A stretch of 60,000 bases of DNA from Nematostella vectensis (lineage: Eukaryota > Cnidaria > Anthozoa > Actiniaria > Edwardsiidae), in contig NC_064035.1 of assembly GCF_932526225.1 (NCBI RefSeq), positions 19,707,969-19,767,968 on the forward strand, written 5' to 3'. Each line of letters starts with the position of its first letter. The first letter of the stretch is position 1. The notes beneath the pieces were generated by a model. The model saw only the letters and a program-made list of their open reading frames with translations. It did no database searches and was not told where the DNA came from. Shown one piece after another: positions 20,571 through 32,175 of this stretch. A program made the translations under genes and the position numbers.

Positions 20571-22007
20571 ATGCTAAAGGGCTCAAAACACGGCTACAAA
20601 CAATCTGTAGTCCAGACTAACACAAGAAAGAGGAAATCTAAGTTCAAAGGAACTAAGAAACAAGACAAGAAAGCTCAGGATCAACGAGAAATACGGCAGG
20701 TTACTGAGATCGCGTTCGTCGGTGACGACGATGTTGTGAGCGAGCAAGTTCCTCCTCCTCAGCCAAGTGCTTCGGCTCAGAGGCTTCATGATGTTCTTGA
20801 AGATTTATCTTCTGATGATAGCTTAAATGCTTTTGAAGCTGAGGGTGAATCAGCCACTGGATATCGCTTTGTTTTGATGCAGAGTCTTCTCAACTTTGCC
20901 AAGCGATTACATGCTAACACCACGTGCGATGCTGGTAAGTAAAAAGTATTATCCAAGACTTGCCATGCTTGTGACATAAAAAAGAACACACTTCCAAGTG
21001 ATGAGTTTGAGGTCTGGGTAGAGTCACATGAGTGCTTTGGAAGCTTTGATGGGTCTAGCCCTAGTATGGAAAAGGAATGCGCAAAGAGGTTGTGGGGGAG
21101 GAGTCTTTCCTTCAATCTCATGTACAAGTAAATGATTTGCGACGGGGACTCTAAGACCTACGACTCTATTTGGGACCAGTATGGTGTGTGTGTGTCCAGA
21201 GCAAGCACAGAGTACAAGGAGTGGCTCAAGTCTGAGGACTATTTGGAATGGGAGTCAAGTCACCTTGATGGAAGTGCTGACTGCAACAGAGTGGTCAAGC
21301 TGGACTGCATAGGCCATGTCCAGAAACGGATGGGCAAGGCCTTGTATTACTTCCAGACTTCTTCAAACAAGTTAAAAGATAGCAAACCTGTGAAAGGGAG
21401 ATCTGGCAGACTGACCAAGAATGCTATTGAAAAATTAAAAAAATACTATGGAAAAGCTATCAGGGAAAATGTAAATAAGAATGCAAATACGCCGATAGAG
21501 AGAGACGCAGCCATTGCTCAGATGCAAAATGCAATCAAAGCATCCTGGTATCACTGCAGCAAAATCCCTGACAAGCAGAGACACCAGTTCTGCCCAGCCA
21601 ACTATTGGCGCAAATATAAGAAAGGTCTTCCTTGTGAAGACAAGGACTACCACCTGGACCCGGTGTTCATCAACTGCCTGTAGCCCATCTTTACTCGGCT
21701 AACAGATCCTGCTCTGTTGGCGAGGTGTCATACTGGCTACACTTAGAATGCCGATGAATCTTTAAATGCTTTGGTGTGGGCCAGGTGCCCAAAGCATAAA
21801 TGGCATGGTAGGGAGAGAGTGGAGATGGCTGTTGGGTCTGCGGCTATCCACTTCAGTCTGGGTGCTACCGGGAAGCATGAAATCATGAGAAGGGCGGGGA
21901 TTGAAGTGGGTAGTCATACAGAGAAAGAGAGTAAGAGGAGAGATAGGGAGAGAGTAGAAAAGGCAGAGAAGAGGGCTAGGAGGAAGAAAAGGGCAAAGAA
22001 ACATTAA
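20571..22007 (+). pseudogene. Mutator-like transposase (PF20700-type) with four in-frame stops
   Basis: All recognisable coding lies in one frame from MLKGSKHGYKQS at 20,571 to the TAA at 22,005. The N-terminal part is basic (RKRKSKFKGTKKQDKK), then acidic and serine-rich. The core reads WVESHECFGSFDGSSPSME, then ICDGDSKTYDSI (first catalytic Asp region), then KLDCIGHVQKRMGKAL and GRLTKNAIEKLKKYYGKAI, the signature of the Mutator-like transposase domain found in cnidarians and arthropods. The C-terminal part has NADESLNALVWARCPK (probable catalytic Glu) and a lysine/arginine-rich tail. Stops at 20,940, 21,129, 21,681 and about 21,744 interrupt it, yet there is no frameshift over 1.4 kb. Confidence 0.85.
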
Positions 22008-22629
22008 GTAGATGATAAATTGTTATTCTATGGCAGTCTAATTTATTCTATACCAAGCATAAAGCCTAACTACCGTGGTTTTGCTTTCAAAACCCTTTTG
22101 TCAAACTTTAAGAGCTGATTTCTCTAATACACTAATTTTCGTATTAATTTATTGCCCCCTTAAGTATCTTGACAGGTATTTAACGGTTTTAGCTCAAATT
22201 TGGAAGACTTGTAGTGTATAGTCCATATTACAAACCTATGGGAGCATTTTCAAAAAACTTAAACCTAGCCTGTGAAATACCAGTATAAGTCTTCATGAAG
22301 AGGTTTTAGTTGCTATGGTAACCAGAATTGGCTTATCAACAAACTGTCCCATAGGTTTGTTTTTCCTTATGTCCATGATGTGTGTATGCAATATAAAGCC
22401 TTCAATGTAAATAGAAAGTGTAAAAAATGGTGGGGGCAGTTTTAATAAAGCGTTTTGAAATATTCCCTTTGAGAGTTAATATTTAACCAGGGGCTCATTA
22501 GTATTCACATATAATTACATGATGATGTAGATAACCTTATTGAGAACATTTGTACCAAGTTCTATGGAAATCTGACCAATTTTAGTGAAATAGTCACTTT
22601 TTAAATACAAACCCCAAATTTGGAACTTC

Positions 22630-22648
22630 TTTGATAGGAATCTCCCCT
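22630..22648 (-). repeat. Right terminal inverted repeat
   Basis: TTTGATAGGAATCTCCCCT, the exact reverse complement of the left terminus at 20,162-20,180. Confidence 0.85.
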
Positions 22649-22788
22649 ATCTGTGATGTATGATATGTGCTTTGCTTATTAGTCACTGTAACTGACATGC
22701 ATCAATGTCCGATGCTTCAATGTTTTTGTTATCACTCAGCTATATCAACGCACGCCTAAGATTATGATTAGCTCTCAACATTTTGACA

Positions 22789-23205
22789 TATAAAGGAAAA
22801 CCGCTGTTAAGCTCGTTAGTTTATTTTACGATCCTATCTTAGCCGCATCTGGCTTTTCCTGTTGTAATCACTTTGGAATGCATTGTATCCTCTATTGGGA
22901 CACGTTCGGTGCCCACATTATTCACTCAGTCAAAGCCAGCAATCAGGAAGCAACAGCGCTCAAAGAGTCGGAGAACTCTATTATTTTACAGTCCAGAACA
23001 GACGTAAGTTTCTAAGTTCCGCTCTTGCCATTTTTGTCTTTACCTGAATTTATTAGAAATCATTGTAAATATTAGAATTGTAATTTTCTGTAATTATTTC
23101 GCTTCCTAGTTTTTTACCGCATCGTGCCTGTGATCCTGTAATTCTGCCAGCCAAGTAATAAAGCCATTACAAAAACCAGTTTGGGCTCAGTTTTACACAC
23201 TACTC
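22789..23205 (+). repeat. Possible LTR remnant
   Basis: A TATA box (TATAAAGG, 22,789-22,796) is followed 370 bp later by AATAAA (23,157-23,162) and a sequence ending TTTTACACA near 23,200. A TGGTTAATGC phrase follows ten bases later and could be a decayed primer-binding site. Promoter, then polyA signal, then CA end, is LTR-like, but no partner LTR or TG start could be fixed. Confidence 0.3.
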
Positions 23206-24047
23206 GAAGTGGTTAATGCTAGCGAACTTGGTCCTCAACACACCAGCGTGTCTGACTAAACCGGGAACGCAACAGTCACATACATTAGCAACACATTTTG
23301 CACAATGACATCAATTCAAACAACTTCATAATTGAGAAACGCAACAAGAGAAAATACTCTTTTGTTCTGGTTTCGCAACACTATTACAAAGCTACGCTCT
23401 GTAAGGTAACCCTGCCTCCGGACAAAATGAGATTGAATATACCAACAGTGGAATCTGTATTTAATGATATGCCTCTAGAGAAAGAAAATGCATCATAAAA
23501 TCAAGGTATCTTTACATGTTTGTTTTTCTTTGGCAAAGAAACTTCGACAAGAGTAGGAACATTGTTCGCGTATATATTTTAACGAAAAACTTTGTAAATG
23601 TAAAATATCAGTGAAAATTTGATCGCGTAGATAGCACTAAATAAATGAGCAAATTGGTTCATATAGCAAACTTCCAAAAGTTTTAAAATTACCGTAAAAT
23701 TTATCTGATTACTTTTTCGTGCATTCTCTCCCAAATTCCAAAAGACAATGCTCGTTGCACTTTTTTATTACGGGGTAAAACGAAAGAAAAATGCTCAGAT
23801 GGCTGTGGTGAAAAGACATCTTTCAAAACTGAATATTACAATCTATTTACTTCGTTGTACGTGAAAATCTCAAAATAACAGATATAAAAATTATTTGCAT
23901 AGAAATTCGCAAACCCCTTTGAAAGCCGTTTATTGCCACTACGTTGTATAGGCTACCAAATTCTCTTGTAGAATTACATACAACAAATCCACCAGCTGGT
24001 TATTACACGTCTTATAACGCTCTCGCCTCATTACCTGAAAAGGTTCA
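23206..24047. other. No gene seen
   Basis: AT-rich sequence with only short frames. It may include decayed sequence of the retroelement that carries the recombinase downstream, but no RT motif is visible on either strand. Confidence 0.4.
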
Positions 24048-25032
24048 GTGCGGGCTCAAGAGTCTCAGCTAGACACAGAAATTCCTAAGTTCCGCGGGCG
24101 AGCCTATGCACAGTCGACCATCAACACCTACAAGTCCCAGCTTCAGGCATACCTACGCTTTTGCTTGTATTTTGGCTACAACATAGTACCGTGCAAACCG
24201 CACCATCTACGTTATGTTGTATTTCTCGCACGAACCCTATCCACAACAAGCTACCTCAATGTTGTTCGTCTGCTCCATTTGCAATACGGTTTTCCGAACC
24301 CGCTACAAAAGCCTTTATCCAAGCATCAAAAAAACTTTTCCTGAGGGGGATTATGAGGGCAAAGGGAAGCACAGCAACACAAAAACTACCTATAACTCCA
24401 GCAATCTTAAAGAGTATTGCACAAAATCTGGATTTTTCAATCTTACTAGACGCAACTTTCTGGGCCGCCTGCCTAGTGGCGTTCTTTTCCTTTTTCCGTA
24501 AATCGAACCTGCAAAATCAAGCAGCAAACCAATTTGACCAACAGAAGCACCTTTATCGCGGTGACATACAGTTTTTCAAATGCGGACTTATCCTAGTGGT
24601 ACGGTGGTCAAAACCATTCAATATAGAAACCGCACTCTGTCTGTCCCAGTTCCCAGGGTAGATGACTCAATCCTGTGTCCGCTTACAGCACTTGCGCACG
24701 CCTTCTCCTTCAATGGAAACTCAGACAACACCAACCCTAGCCCCGCATTCACATTTGTAAAGAACGGAAAAGCTTCCCCTCTCACATACTCAACCTTTAC
24801 TTCGAAACTAAAATCTAAATTGGCGAAGTGTGGGGTGGAAAGCAAACGATATTCTGGGCACTCATTCAGACAAGTAGTCGCCACATTCGCACAGGCTTGT
24901 GGCATACCAGGTCAATATATTAAACTCCAAGGGGACTGGCAATCAAATACTTATGGACGTTACTTAGACTGCTCACTCAAATACAAACTGGCAGCTGTAA
25001 ACATGATGAGCAAGGCTATCAACCACTCCTGA
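24048..25032 (+). pseudogene. Tyrosine recombinase (Ngaro/DIRS- or Crypton-type), two frameshifts
   Basis: Three frames join into one enzyme. The first has FRGRAYAQSTINTYKSQLQA and YLRFCLYFG (N-terminal SAM-like fold). The second, from about 24,330, has RAKGSTATQKLPITP, then FWAACLVAFFSFFRKSNL with catalytic Arg I. The third, from about 24,612, has CPLTALAHAF, RYSGHSFRQVVATFA (H-x-x-R), GDWQSNTYGRYLD (Trp and the Tyr nucleophile) and closes at 25,032. Frame changes near 24,320 and at an AAAA run near 24,612 are the only breaks; every catalytic residue I can check is present. No RT lies nearby, so it is either the tail of a tyrosine-recombinase retroelement or a Crypton. Confidence 0.8.
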
Positions 25033-25055
25033 TAACTTGCAATTTCTTGGGGGGT

Positions 25056-25343
25056 TTGCGGGATTCGCGCTGGTCTTAATAATAAAGACCCAGATGCCCC
25101 CAATGAGTTGTAGTGTATTTAGTTGATGATAGACTTGTTTATCATGATTAAATACCGGAAGCGGATGAAGGCTGACTGGTAGGGTCAATGATCCTACGCA
25201 TGCGTGCACTCACTTCACGTGAAGCGTTCTTGTAATCAAATCGTTTCGAATCCACTCTGTAATTTTTTTTACCAGCTGCGGATTCGCGCTGATCCTAATA
25301 ATAAAGACCTAGATGCCCCCCAATGAGTTGTAGTGTATTTATT
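25056..25343. repeat. Pair of direct repeats downstream of the recombinase
   Basis: About 65 bp at 25,056-25,123 (GGATTCGCGCTGGTCTTAAT through AATGAGTTGTAGTGTATTTA) recur at about 25,277-25,343 with roughly four differences. About 150 bp of unrelated sequence lies between. Both copies contain AATAATAAAGACC, a possible polyadenylation signal. The arrangement recombinase-B1-spacer-B2 resembles the split direct repeats of Ngaro/PAT-like elements. Confidence 0.75.
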
Positions 25344-25639
25344 ATATGTCATTGCTCCTCAAACTTTTAATCTACAGAAGCAGAGCAGAGCCAAGAGTAG
25401 AAAACCTCAATCGAATTATAGTAAGTGATATAAAACGAAACAAAATTTACGTGACTAGTGTTGCCTGACATAAATTGCTTAAGTGATATTTTAAAAACAA
25501 CTTGGCAGAAGATGCTGACAGTTTACAAGCATGCAATTGAAGAAGGACAATAAAAAAGAAATATTTCCAACTAATTCGCCAAATAGCTTTGAAATACAAC
25601 CATTCGAACCCTTCTTTGCACTGGCCGAAATCAAGGTAT

Positions 25640-25947
25640 CCCCCCCTAGCAATGTCTTCAAAGACAACTGAGTTTATCAGCTGCTCTTCATGTCACAAAA
25701 AAGCTACCCAACGAGGCAACTTGCTTCACTGCCAACAGTGCATCACTGCATCAAACCAGAAGTTGGTACAGTCGGCTTTATATCAAAAATAAAGAAAATA
25801 ACAAGAAGTTCTATGTCACAGTATTTGATGCCGAATTAAGAGCAATATTAGAAATAAATGATGTACAGTTAAGTGCAACATTGTTGAAACCTGAAAAGGC
25901 ACTACTCGCATCGCAAAACATAAATGACCATACAGCTCCGACTTGAA
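25640..25947 (+). pseudogene. Zinc-ribbon, RPA-like fragment
   Basis: A frame reads ISCSSCHKKATQRGNLLHCQ, followed by QC. This is C-x2-C, thirteen residues, C-x2-C, the pattern of the zinc ribbon in replication protein A large-subunit C-terminal domains. After a short frame break it continues NKKFYVTVFDAELRAILEI, which fits the OB-fold strand after the ribbon. RPA-like genes are carried by some Helitrons and related elements. Only a fragment remains, with no start or upstream OB folds visible, so the assignment is tentative. Confidence 0.35.
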
Positions 25948-26389
25948 GATAATTTCGGTTAATAAATAAAAAAAACCATCTATACAAAGCAATATGTTAT
26001 GACATTTTACTTTACTTTTTAGTTTATAATGTTACTTTGATCGATTTGCCAAATTCAGACCTTGACTAGCCGGGTACCGGAGTCTCGAGCTTTGCTTGTT
26101 TACTAAGCGCCCTTTATCGACAATGAGGAGGGAAGCGTGGTTTTCATAGTTCCAGATACACATTTGTTCAAATTTCTAGAAAAACTGGTTTGGGGATTAT
26201 GACGTCATCTTCCACCACATGAGCTGTCAGAGCTGTCAAAGTCTGTTAACAAATTGTCACACATTTGCGATCTCGACACAAATACGAGTCGCGCCCTTTC
26301 TCCAGCATGCGCCGATATGTATAAAAACTCCATGAAAACTAGCATTCGACTGTAAACACTACAACTTATTATCTGGTCAAGAAGCAAAG

Positions 26390-26690
26390 AAAGAGCGTAT
26401 AGTTGAACAACTGGCCCGTGAACACAAAAAGATATTCATTTGCCAAAACACTTTTAGCGTCCCCTTCATCGCTTGAGATGTTGCATGCCTCCATCCCTCA
26501 ACGTTCAACAAACCATGATTACTATAGGTGTCAATAAGTAGTTCGACAATCCTTTTGATAACACAACACACAGCCACGGTATCCCTTGGAAGTACAAGAC
26601 TTTCCCCAGCCGGAAGAATGGCAATCACGTCCTTTCTCTTAATAACTGAAACTGAAGCTTCTTTCTGTTCCATTTTTAACTGTTTGATAT
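26390..26690 (-). pseudogene. RecQ-like helicase fragment
   Basis: On the minus strand a frame reads LKMEQKEASVSVIKRKDVIA and ILPAGESL. With a one-base gap this resembles the Q-motif to Walker A region of RecQ-type helicases (…P-x-G-x-G-K-S-L). Further along, another frame reads ACNISSDEGDAKSVLANEYL then FVF, similar to the segment before motif II. The intervening sequence is degenerate. RecQ helicases unwind recombination intermediates; many invertebrate genomes carry repeated RecQ-like pseudogenes. This is a scrap without an intact ATPase motif. Confidence 0.35.
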
Positions 26691-26799
26691 CGAGAAATTT
26701 AGATGCAAGGGTTTCTAAAACTGATTATTCTATCCTTATTCTAGTAGTTGTGTCGGCCATTGGCATAGCTTGTATGTAAAAAACAAGTTGTTGTTTTAT

Positions 26800-29096
26800 T
26801 ACAACCTAGATCATGGATAGACGAATCAGCGTGCGCCTTAGCAGATAAATGATTGCCAGCGAATTAGCTTCTAAGTACAAAATCTGTACTCAAGGAACTT
26901 GCAAACCCTATCCGTCAGCCCAAAGGCTTATCACTCCTCTCCTCGAAAAGTAAACGAAACCATAGTAAACTAACGAAACTCAAGAATCTGGTACCCAGGG
27001 TAGACCTTTACATTTAAATCCATAAAAGCTATACGCTTTTTGCAAGGTCAAGGCATATTAACGAGTTATTCTCCCTCAAAACTTGAGTACAGAACCCAAG
27101 TTAAAGAGGTTGGCAACATTTGTTGATGTCTCAGCTTCCAATTCTGCGTATTTCTTTGATGACTTTCACGATTTATATGATTTATATAGGATAAATATAT
27201 TTTCGGTCAAGCAGTATATGAACCATTTATAAGAACAACACACATATAGTCAACAAAGGAATATTTAATGGGTGTCACAATAGGTGACAATTGATATATG
27301 TTACAGTTGGTACGTTGAATATTTTTTTCAATTAAAAGAATTTTAAAAGATCGCACTCCACTGCCAGCAGTGTGATCTACGCAAAAAAATCACTGTGTCA
27401 AACTACAAGTAATTGAAAAAAAATTTAATGGCATTTTACGTTGCAGTTCAATATGATTTCTTATCAGAAAGACATGTCTTGTGTCAAGAAACCACCATCA
27501 ACAGCCCAGAGTTTGGTGATCTATTGTTTGTTTTTCAGTCAATCCTCTACCTTCCCTAAAAATACAGGGGGTACTCATCCGATTTCGTAGTGTATAAAAT
27601 TTGCCCAGCCTCTACATGTATACTTTAAATAACATTGTCTTCAATAGAAGAGACTGATCGACCATCGGTAAGCTTTGAGCTAACAACCAAGCCAAAACAT
27701 ATTCGTTCGATTTCCCCCTTTCATTGCGTGATTTGTTGTTTGAGCTTCACATTTTTTTAGCTTGAAGCATTGACTCCTCATATAATATAAGGGAGCTATG
27801 TTCTCTCTTTAGCAGCGAGATAGTCCAGCCAGTTATTCGTCAATTCATTTATTTTCTTATATACTTATGTATTGGTTATTTATTTCTATTGGTGTTTTGT
27901 TGCCTCAGCGCACGCAAACAACTGCTGTCCCTTATTGTCCGATAAGCTCACTTTATAGGCATTTAGTGCATTAAAAGGATATGACCTAGCGTCAGTTGCA
28001 ACATTTGTTGCATTTTGTTTACAATGGTTGCTATGGGTTATTTAGGGAAAATTCAATTCCCTAGCCCTCAAACTGAGGGCTATCGTTTTTACCTCACACG
28101 TCTTTCCGAGGATAAAAAGTCAACAACACACATTTCAACTAGATTGCCATACTGAAAACATTTGCTAGGCTTTACACAAAACTTATACAATCTATGTATA
28201 TTTAGTTCAAATTCTCGATAACATCTCATTAGGGTTTCTCAAAGTCTATCTTGTGCCGGCTGTTGGCTGTTCAAACGAAACACATGGCGACTTAATCCTC
28301 GACGATCCTGAGGCTTCCGGCTACAAGCTTTTACGATGAATATGCTTGTGAAAGGACTCCGAGAATCTCACAAATTGTGCGGTGAAGTCACTTCTCTGAA
28401 AGGTTCGTCAACCATGAACTGGGGAATTGGAAGCTTCTTGTTGATGGAGTGTTAGAAATGCGACCCCTGAACATTCATTCCCAACACTGATGTATCAAGC
28501 CAGCGCTGCAATAATCAATTGCTGCAATAATCGCAACAATTGATTTCAATAAAGGCAAGACTGGTCCTTATACCAGAGGGCTGGTATTGGTACAAAGAAG
28601 TTTACTAGGGAAGCAGCCAGGAAGAAGGATTTCGATAGGATAAGCAGGGAAGAGTATAAAGTTCAGAAGGATACGCCACAGCGCAGACTGAAAGCAAGGT
28701 AAAATAAGAAGCAAAGGGTATATGGTCCTTTCTACAATTTCATGAAGCATAATTTGAAAATATAGAAACAAGAAATTTAAATCCTTTTTTTCCCAGATTT
28801 CGTTATTTTGAAGCAAAAAAAGCTAAAAACATAAAGAATATGCAAAATAAAGCCTCGATATTCACCACAAATATAGCTCACACAATTGTAGCTGTTTATG
28901 TGTATATTGTGTTCTGCAAACTTGGAGTAAATTGATAGTCATATTTGAGCATTTGAATACCATAAAAACAAATTATTAAACCTGCTCCACTTTTTGGTAA
29001 ATTCGGTCCTAATCACCCCTGATTAAATCCAGTCCAAGAGATAGATTCTACTCTACAAAAAGTTACAGAGACCACCCCCCATCGGAGAGCAAAATC
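26800..29096. other. No gene recognised
   Basis: About 2.3 kb without a supportable reading frame. It presumably includes the missing 5' part (5' LTR and gag) of the Ty3-type element at 29,097, but no copy of the 3' LTR sequence is visible here. Confidence 0.4.
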
Positions 29097-29280
29097 AATG
29101 AGGATCTGACAATACAAGTCCAATGTGCACATGGAGATTTTGTCACCTACCCTACCACCTTGGTGACGATTGCATTACCGGGAAATCAATACGTAGCAAG
29201 AGTAGGGGTGTCGCGAACTCTACCAAGATCTATCCTGCTGGGAACTGATATAGCCAACAAGCATTGTCAAGACTCGAGAG
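29097..29280 (+). pseudogene. Retropepsin-like segment
   Basis: The frame reads DLTIQVQCAHGDFVTYPTTL, then VGVSRTLPRSILLGTDIA. The ILLGTD(I/L) end is the hallmark of the second half of Ty3-type aspartic proteases. The active-site D-(S/T)-G lies upstream and is not found, so this is the C-terminal half. A charged linker (SGVKSRALDEFEGDHADM, about 29,370-29,430) follows before integrase. Confidence 0.55.
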
Positions 29281-29829
29281 AAGAGGAAGCGTTTTCAGTC
29301 CTCAAGCGAGAGAAGGCCAAGGCTCAAGAGCGAGAGGAAGCTTTCACTTGGCCAGAGAGCTAACTTCAGGAGTGAAGTCTAGGGCATTGGACGAATTCGA
29401 AGGAGACCATGCAGACATGGCGGCGTCATTTGATGACCCTCTTTTTACGAAAGGGGGTAAGAGACATAAGCCTAAAGCTGAGAGGAAGAAAGCAAAGAGA
29501 CGTTGGTACACGCAGGACAAAAGAGAGGAGTCTACCCGCTACGGCAGAACAGAAACCAGAGCAACCTAGCGTCCCAACCTCCCTGGATATGCCGATCATT
29601 GACCATATCCCTGCAGAGTTGAACGCTTTAGACATGAATTCTATGCAGAAGAACGATAGATCTTTAGAGAAATGCCAGAGGTATGCAGAGTCGAACTAAT
29701 CTCCAAAGGAGAACACACGAATTGTAATGAAAGACAGGATCCTTTACCGTCAATGGTGCCCCGCGGGAGAAACCTTTGAGAGCGCACACACAGTGGAACA
29801 GCTGGTTCTACTGTTCCAGTGTCCTACAC

Positions 29830-30545
29830 TACTGTTCCACTGTCCTACACTTGGCTCATAATATACCTTTGGCGGGTCATCTTGGTCGCAAGAAAACTAC
29901 TTAACGGATTATTCAACGCTACTACTGGCCGCAAATGTTTCACGACATTGGTGAATATTGCAGATCATGTGACATCTGCTAATGCACATTGCCGAAAAAG
30001 AAAACTCACCGCGCTAAACTAGTACCTCTGCCTATCATCAATACTCCCTTCAAGCACATCGCAATGGAAATCGTTGGTCCCCTGGAGAGAAGTGCATCAA
30101 CAAATACATTCTGGTGATAGTTGACTATGCGACGAGATATCCTGAGGCAGTACCACTCAAGAGTATTGACGCAGAGCACGTTGCAGAGGACCTCGTGAAG
30201 CTGAGTCGTTTTGGGGTACCGGAAGAGATCTTGACAGATCAAGGATCTAATTGTCAAGGCTCTAATTGTCTAATATGTCAAAGCTGTTGGTTGAGGAATT
30301 TCGGGGTAAAATCCCTCAGAACAACTCCTTACCATCTTGAGACAGATGGCTTATGTGAGAGGTTCAACGACACTCTTAAAAATATGCTGAAGAAGGCAGC
30401 AGCAGATGACACACGCAATTGGGACAAGATGTTGCCATACCTTCTCCTTGCCTATCACGAAGTGCCAAGCGAGTCCACTGGTTTTTCACAATTCGAACTC
30501 CTGTATGGAAGGCAGGTAGGTGGACCACTGGGCGTGATCAAATAG
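29830..30545 (+). pseudogene. Integrase: HHCC zinc domain and DDE core
   Basis: The zinc-binding domain is fragmented: a GHLGRKKT-like piece near 29,875, then CRSCD-like cysteines near 29,965. The catalytic core reads IVDYATRYPEAVPLKSIDAE (first Asp), EEILTDQGSNC (second Asp), then LRTTPYHLETDGLCERFNDT (Glu region), and LLLAYHEVPSESTGFSQFEL with LLYGR. It inserts element cDNA into host DNA. A short duplication (GATCTAATTGTCAAGGCTCT, about 30,243-30,267) and stops near 30,540-30,650 break it. It lies upstream of the RT segment, the reverse of the usual Ty3 order. Confidence 0.85.
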
Positions 30546-31139
30546 ACATTGAAAGCAAGTGACAAAGCACCAGAAGATAACGTATATGATGAAGGTTAGG
30601 GAGAACCTGACTAAAACGATGGAAACCGCCCCGGAGAACTTAGCCCAAGCTTAGAGAAAGCAAAAGACGTGGTATGATAGGAACTCGAGAGCCAAGACCT
30701 TTAAAGAAGATGAGGTATTCGTCTTGCTACCAACAAGCGCCAACAAGCTACAAGCACAGTGGCAGGGGCCCTACAAGGTAAGGAGACAGGTCGGCCCGGT
30801 GGACTACGAGATTGACTTGACTAACAAGAGAAAGCGATTGCGGATATATTCCATGTCAACATGTTAACTCGTTGGCACACCCCTATGGATGTTAGCTACC
30901 TTGCAACAACAGTTAGAAGGGATGAGATAGAGGATGATGATGGAGACATTATTCAGGCCATCCATGATAAGTCGTCCGAAGCAAACTGGCAGTCCGTTAC
31001 AATAAATGACAAGTTGACAGTCACCCAAGCTCAGCAAATTGATAATCTCCTACAGAAATTTATGCATGTTCTCCGTGACAAACCGGGAAGGACAAATGTG
31101 ACTAACACGTGATAGCAACAGGAAACACAAAGCCGACCA

Positions 31140-31540
31140 TATCATCTCCCCCAGTCTCAATACAAGAAGATCAAGCAGGAGATACAGAAGATGGAGGACA
31201 TGGGCATTAAGCAGTTCTTCAATAGTGAATGGGCAGCACCCTTGGTGATCGTTCCCAAGAAGGACTGATCAATACGAGTATGGGTAGACTACAGAGAGCT
31301 GAACAAGGTATCTGCATTTGACAAATATCCGATGAATAGAGTCGACAGACCTAGAGTTGACGAGTCGACGACAGATTAGGCAATACCAAGTACATCTCGA
31401 CTCTCGTTTTCGCCCTGGGTTACTGGCAAGTACCACTGAGCTCAGATTCGATGCACAAGACCACATTCACGACCCTGTTCGGGTTATTCGAGTTCCGTAC
31501 AATGCCTATGCGACTACAAGGAGCCCCCCGAGACCAGCAA
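31140..31540 (+). pseudogene. Reverse transcriptase, N-terminal part, catalytic core deleted
   Basis: Frames contain KKIKQEIQKMEDMGI, SEWAAPLVIVPKKD, VDYRELNK, then YISTLVFALGYWQVPL, TTFTTLFGLFEFRTMPMRLQ and GAP. At about 31,530 the sequence jumps to PANNKQVQSFFGLTSYY, which belongs after the palm. The interval carrying the F/Y-x-D-D active site is missing. Several stops (for example at 31,266) add to the damage. Confidence 0.8.
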
Positions 31541-32125
31541 ACAACAAGCAAGTACAATCATTCTTTGGATTGACCAGTTATTATTTATCGCGGGCTACGC
31601 AGACACCGCTGTGCCACTCTCAGATTTAACCAAGAAGGGAAGCAGAGGTACGATCAATTGGACTGAAGACTGTGAACAAGCCTTCAAAAAACTCAAAGAG
31701 GCCTTGTGCTCGTCGCCAGTTCTAAGAAGCCCAGACTACAACAAAGAATTTCTGCTGCAAACTGACGCATCAGATCTAGGCCTGGGAGCAGTTCTGAGTC
31801 AGATTGGAGATGACGGAGAGGAACATACGATTATGTATATCAGCCGTAAGCTGCTTGATAGGGAACGTCGCTATGCCGTAGTGAAAAAAGAATGCCTAGC
31901 GATAGTATAGGCCATCCAGCAGCTTCGAGTATACCTGCACGGTTGCAAGTTTTCTATTCAGACAGATCATAATGCATTACAATGGCTGGATCAGATGAAA
32001 AACAAGAATGGAAGGCTTACAAGATGGAGCTTGGCCTCACAGATGTATCATTAAGTAATATAATGGAGGGGTCTGGATAACTCCAAATGCGGACTCACTA
32101 TCGAGGATTTGATGTCATATGCTAT
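31541..32125 (+). pseudogene. RT connection and RNase H
   Basis: From NWTEDCEQAFKKLKEALCSS the frame passes into FLLQTDASDLGLGAVLSQIG (RNase H catalytic Asp), TIMYISRKLLDRERRYAVVK and ECLAI (Glu). After an in-frame TAG it continues FSIQTDHNALQWLD (second Asp) and, after a frameshift, NADSLSR near 32,085, the usual end of Ty3-type RNase H domains. RNase H removes genomic RNA after first-strand synthesis. Confidence 0.85.
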
Positions 32126-32175
32126 GCCGCTTTGTACAAAAATGTACCATTTTTGTCTGTGGAAGGAGGGGGAAG

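Larger units (their letters stand above)
20162..22648 (+). mobile_element. Mutator-like DNA transposon with terminal inverted repeats
   Basis: AGGGGAGATTCCTATCAAA at 20,162-20,180 is exactly complementary to 22,630-22,648 (19 bp). Similarity continues inward to about 45 bp with gaps: both ends reach an AAAAAGTGA block. The roughly 2.49-kb interior carries one transposase reading frame (20,571-22,007). A TTAA lies just outside the left end (20,155-20,158) with no matching TTAA on the right, so the target-site duplication is unresolved. AT-rich non-coding flanks of 0.4 and 0.6 kb separate the TIRs from the ORF. Confidence 0.8.
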
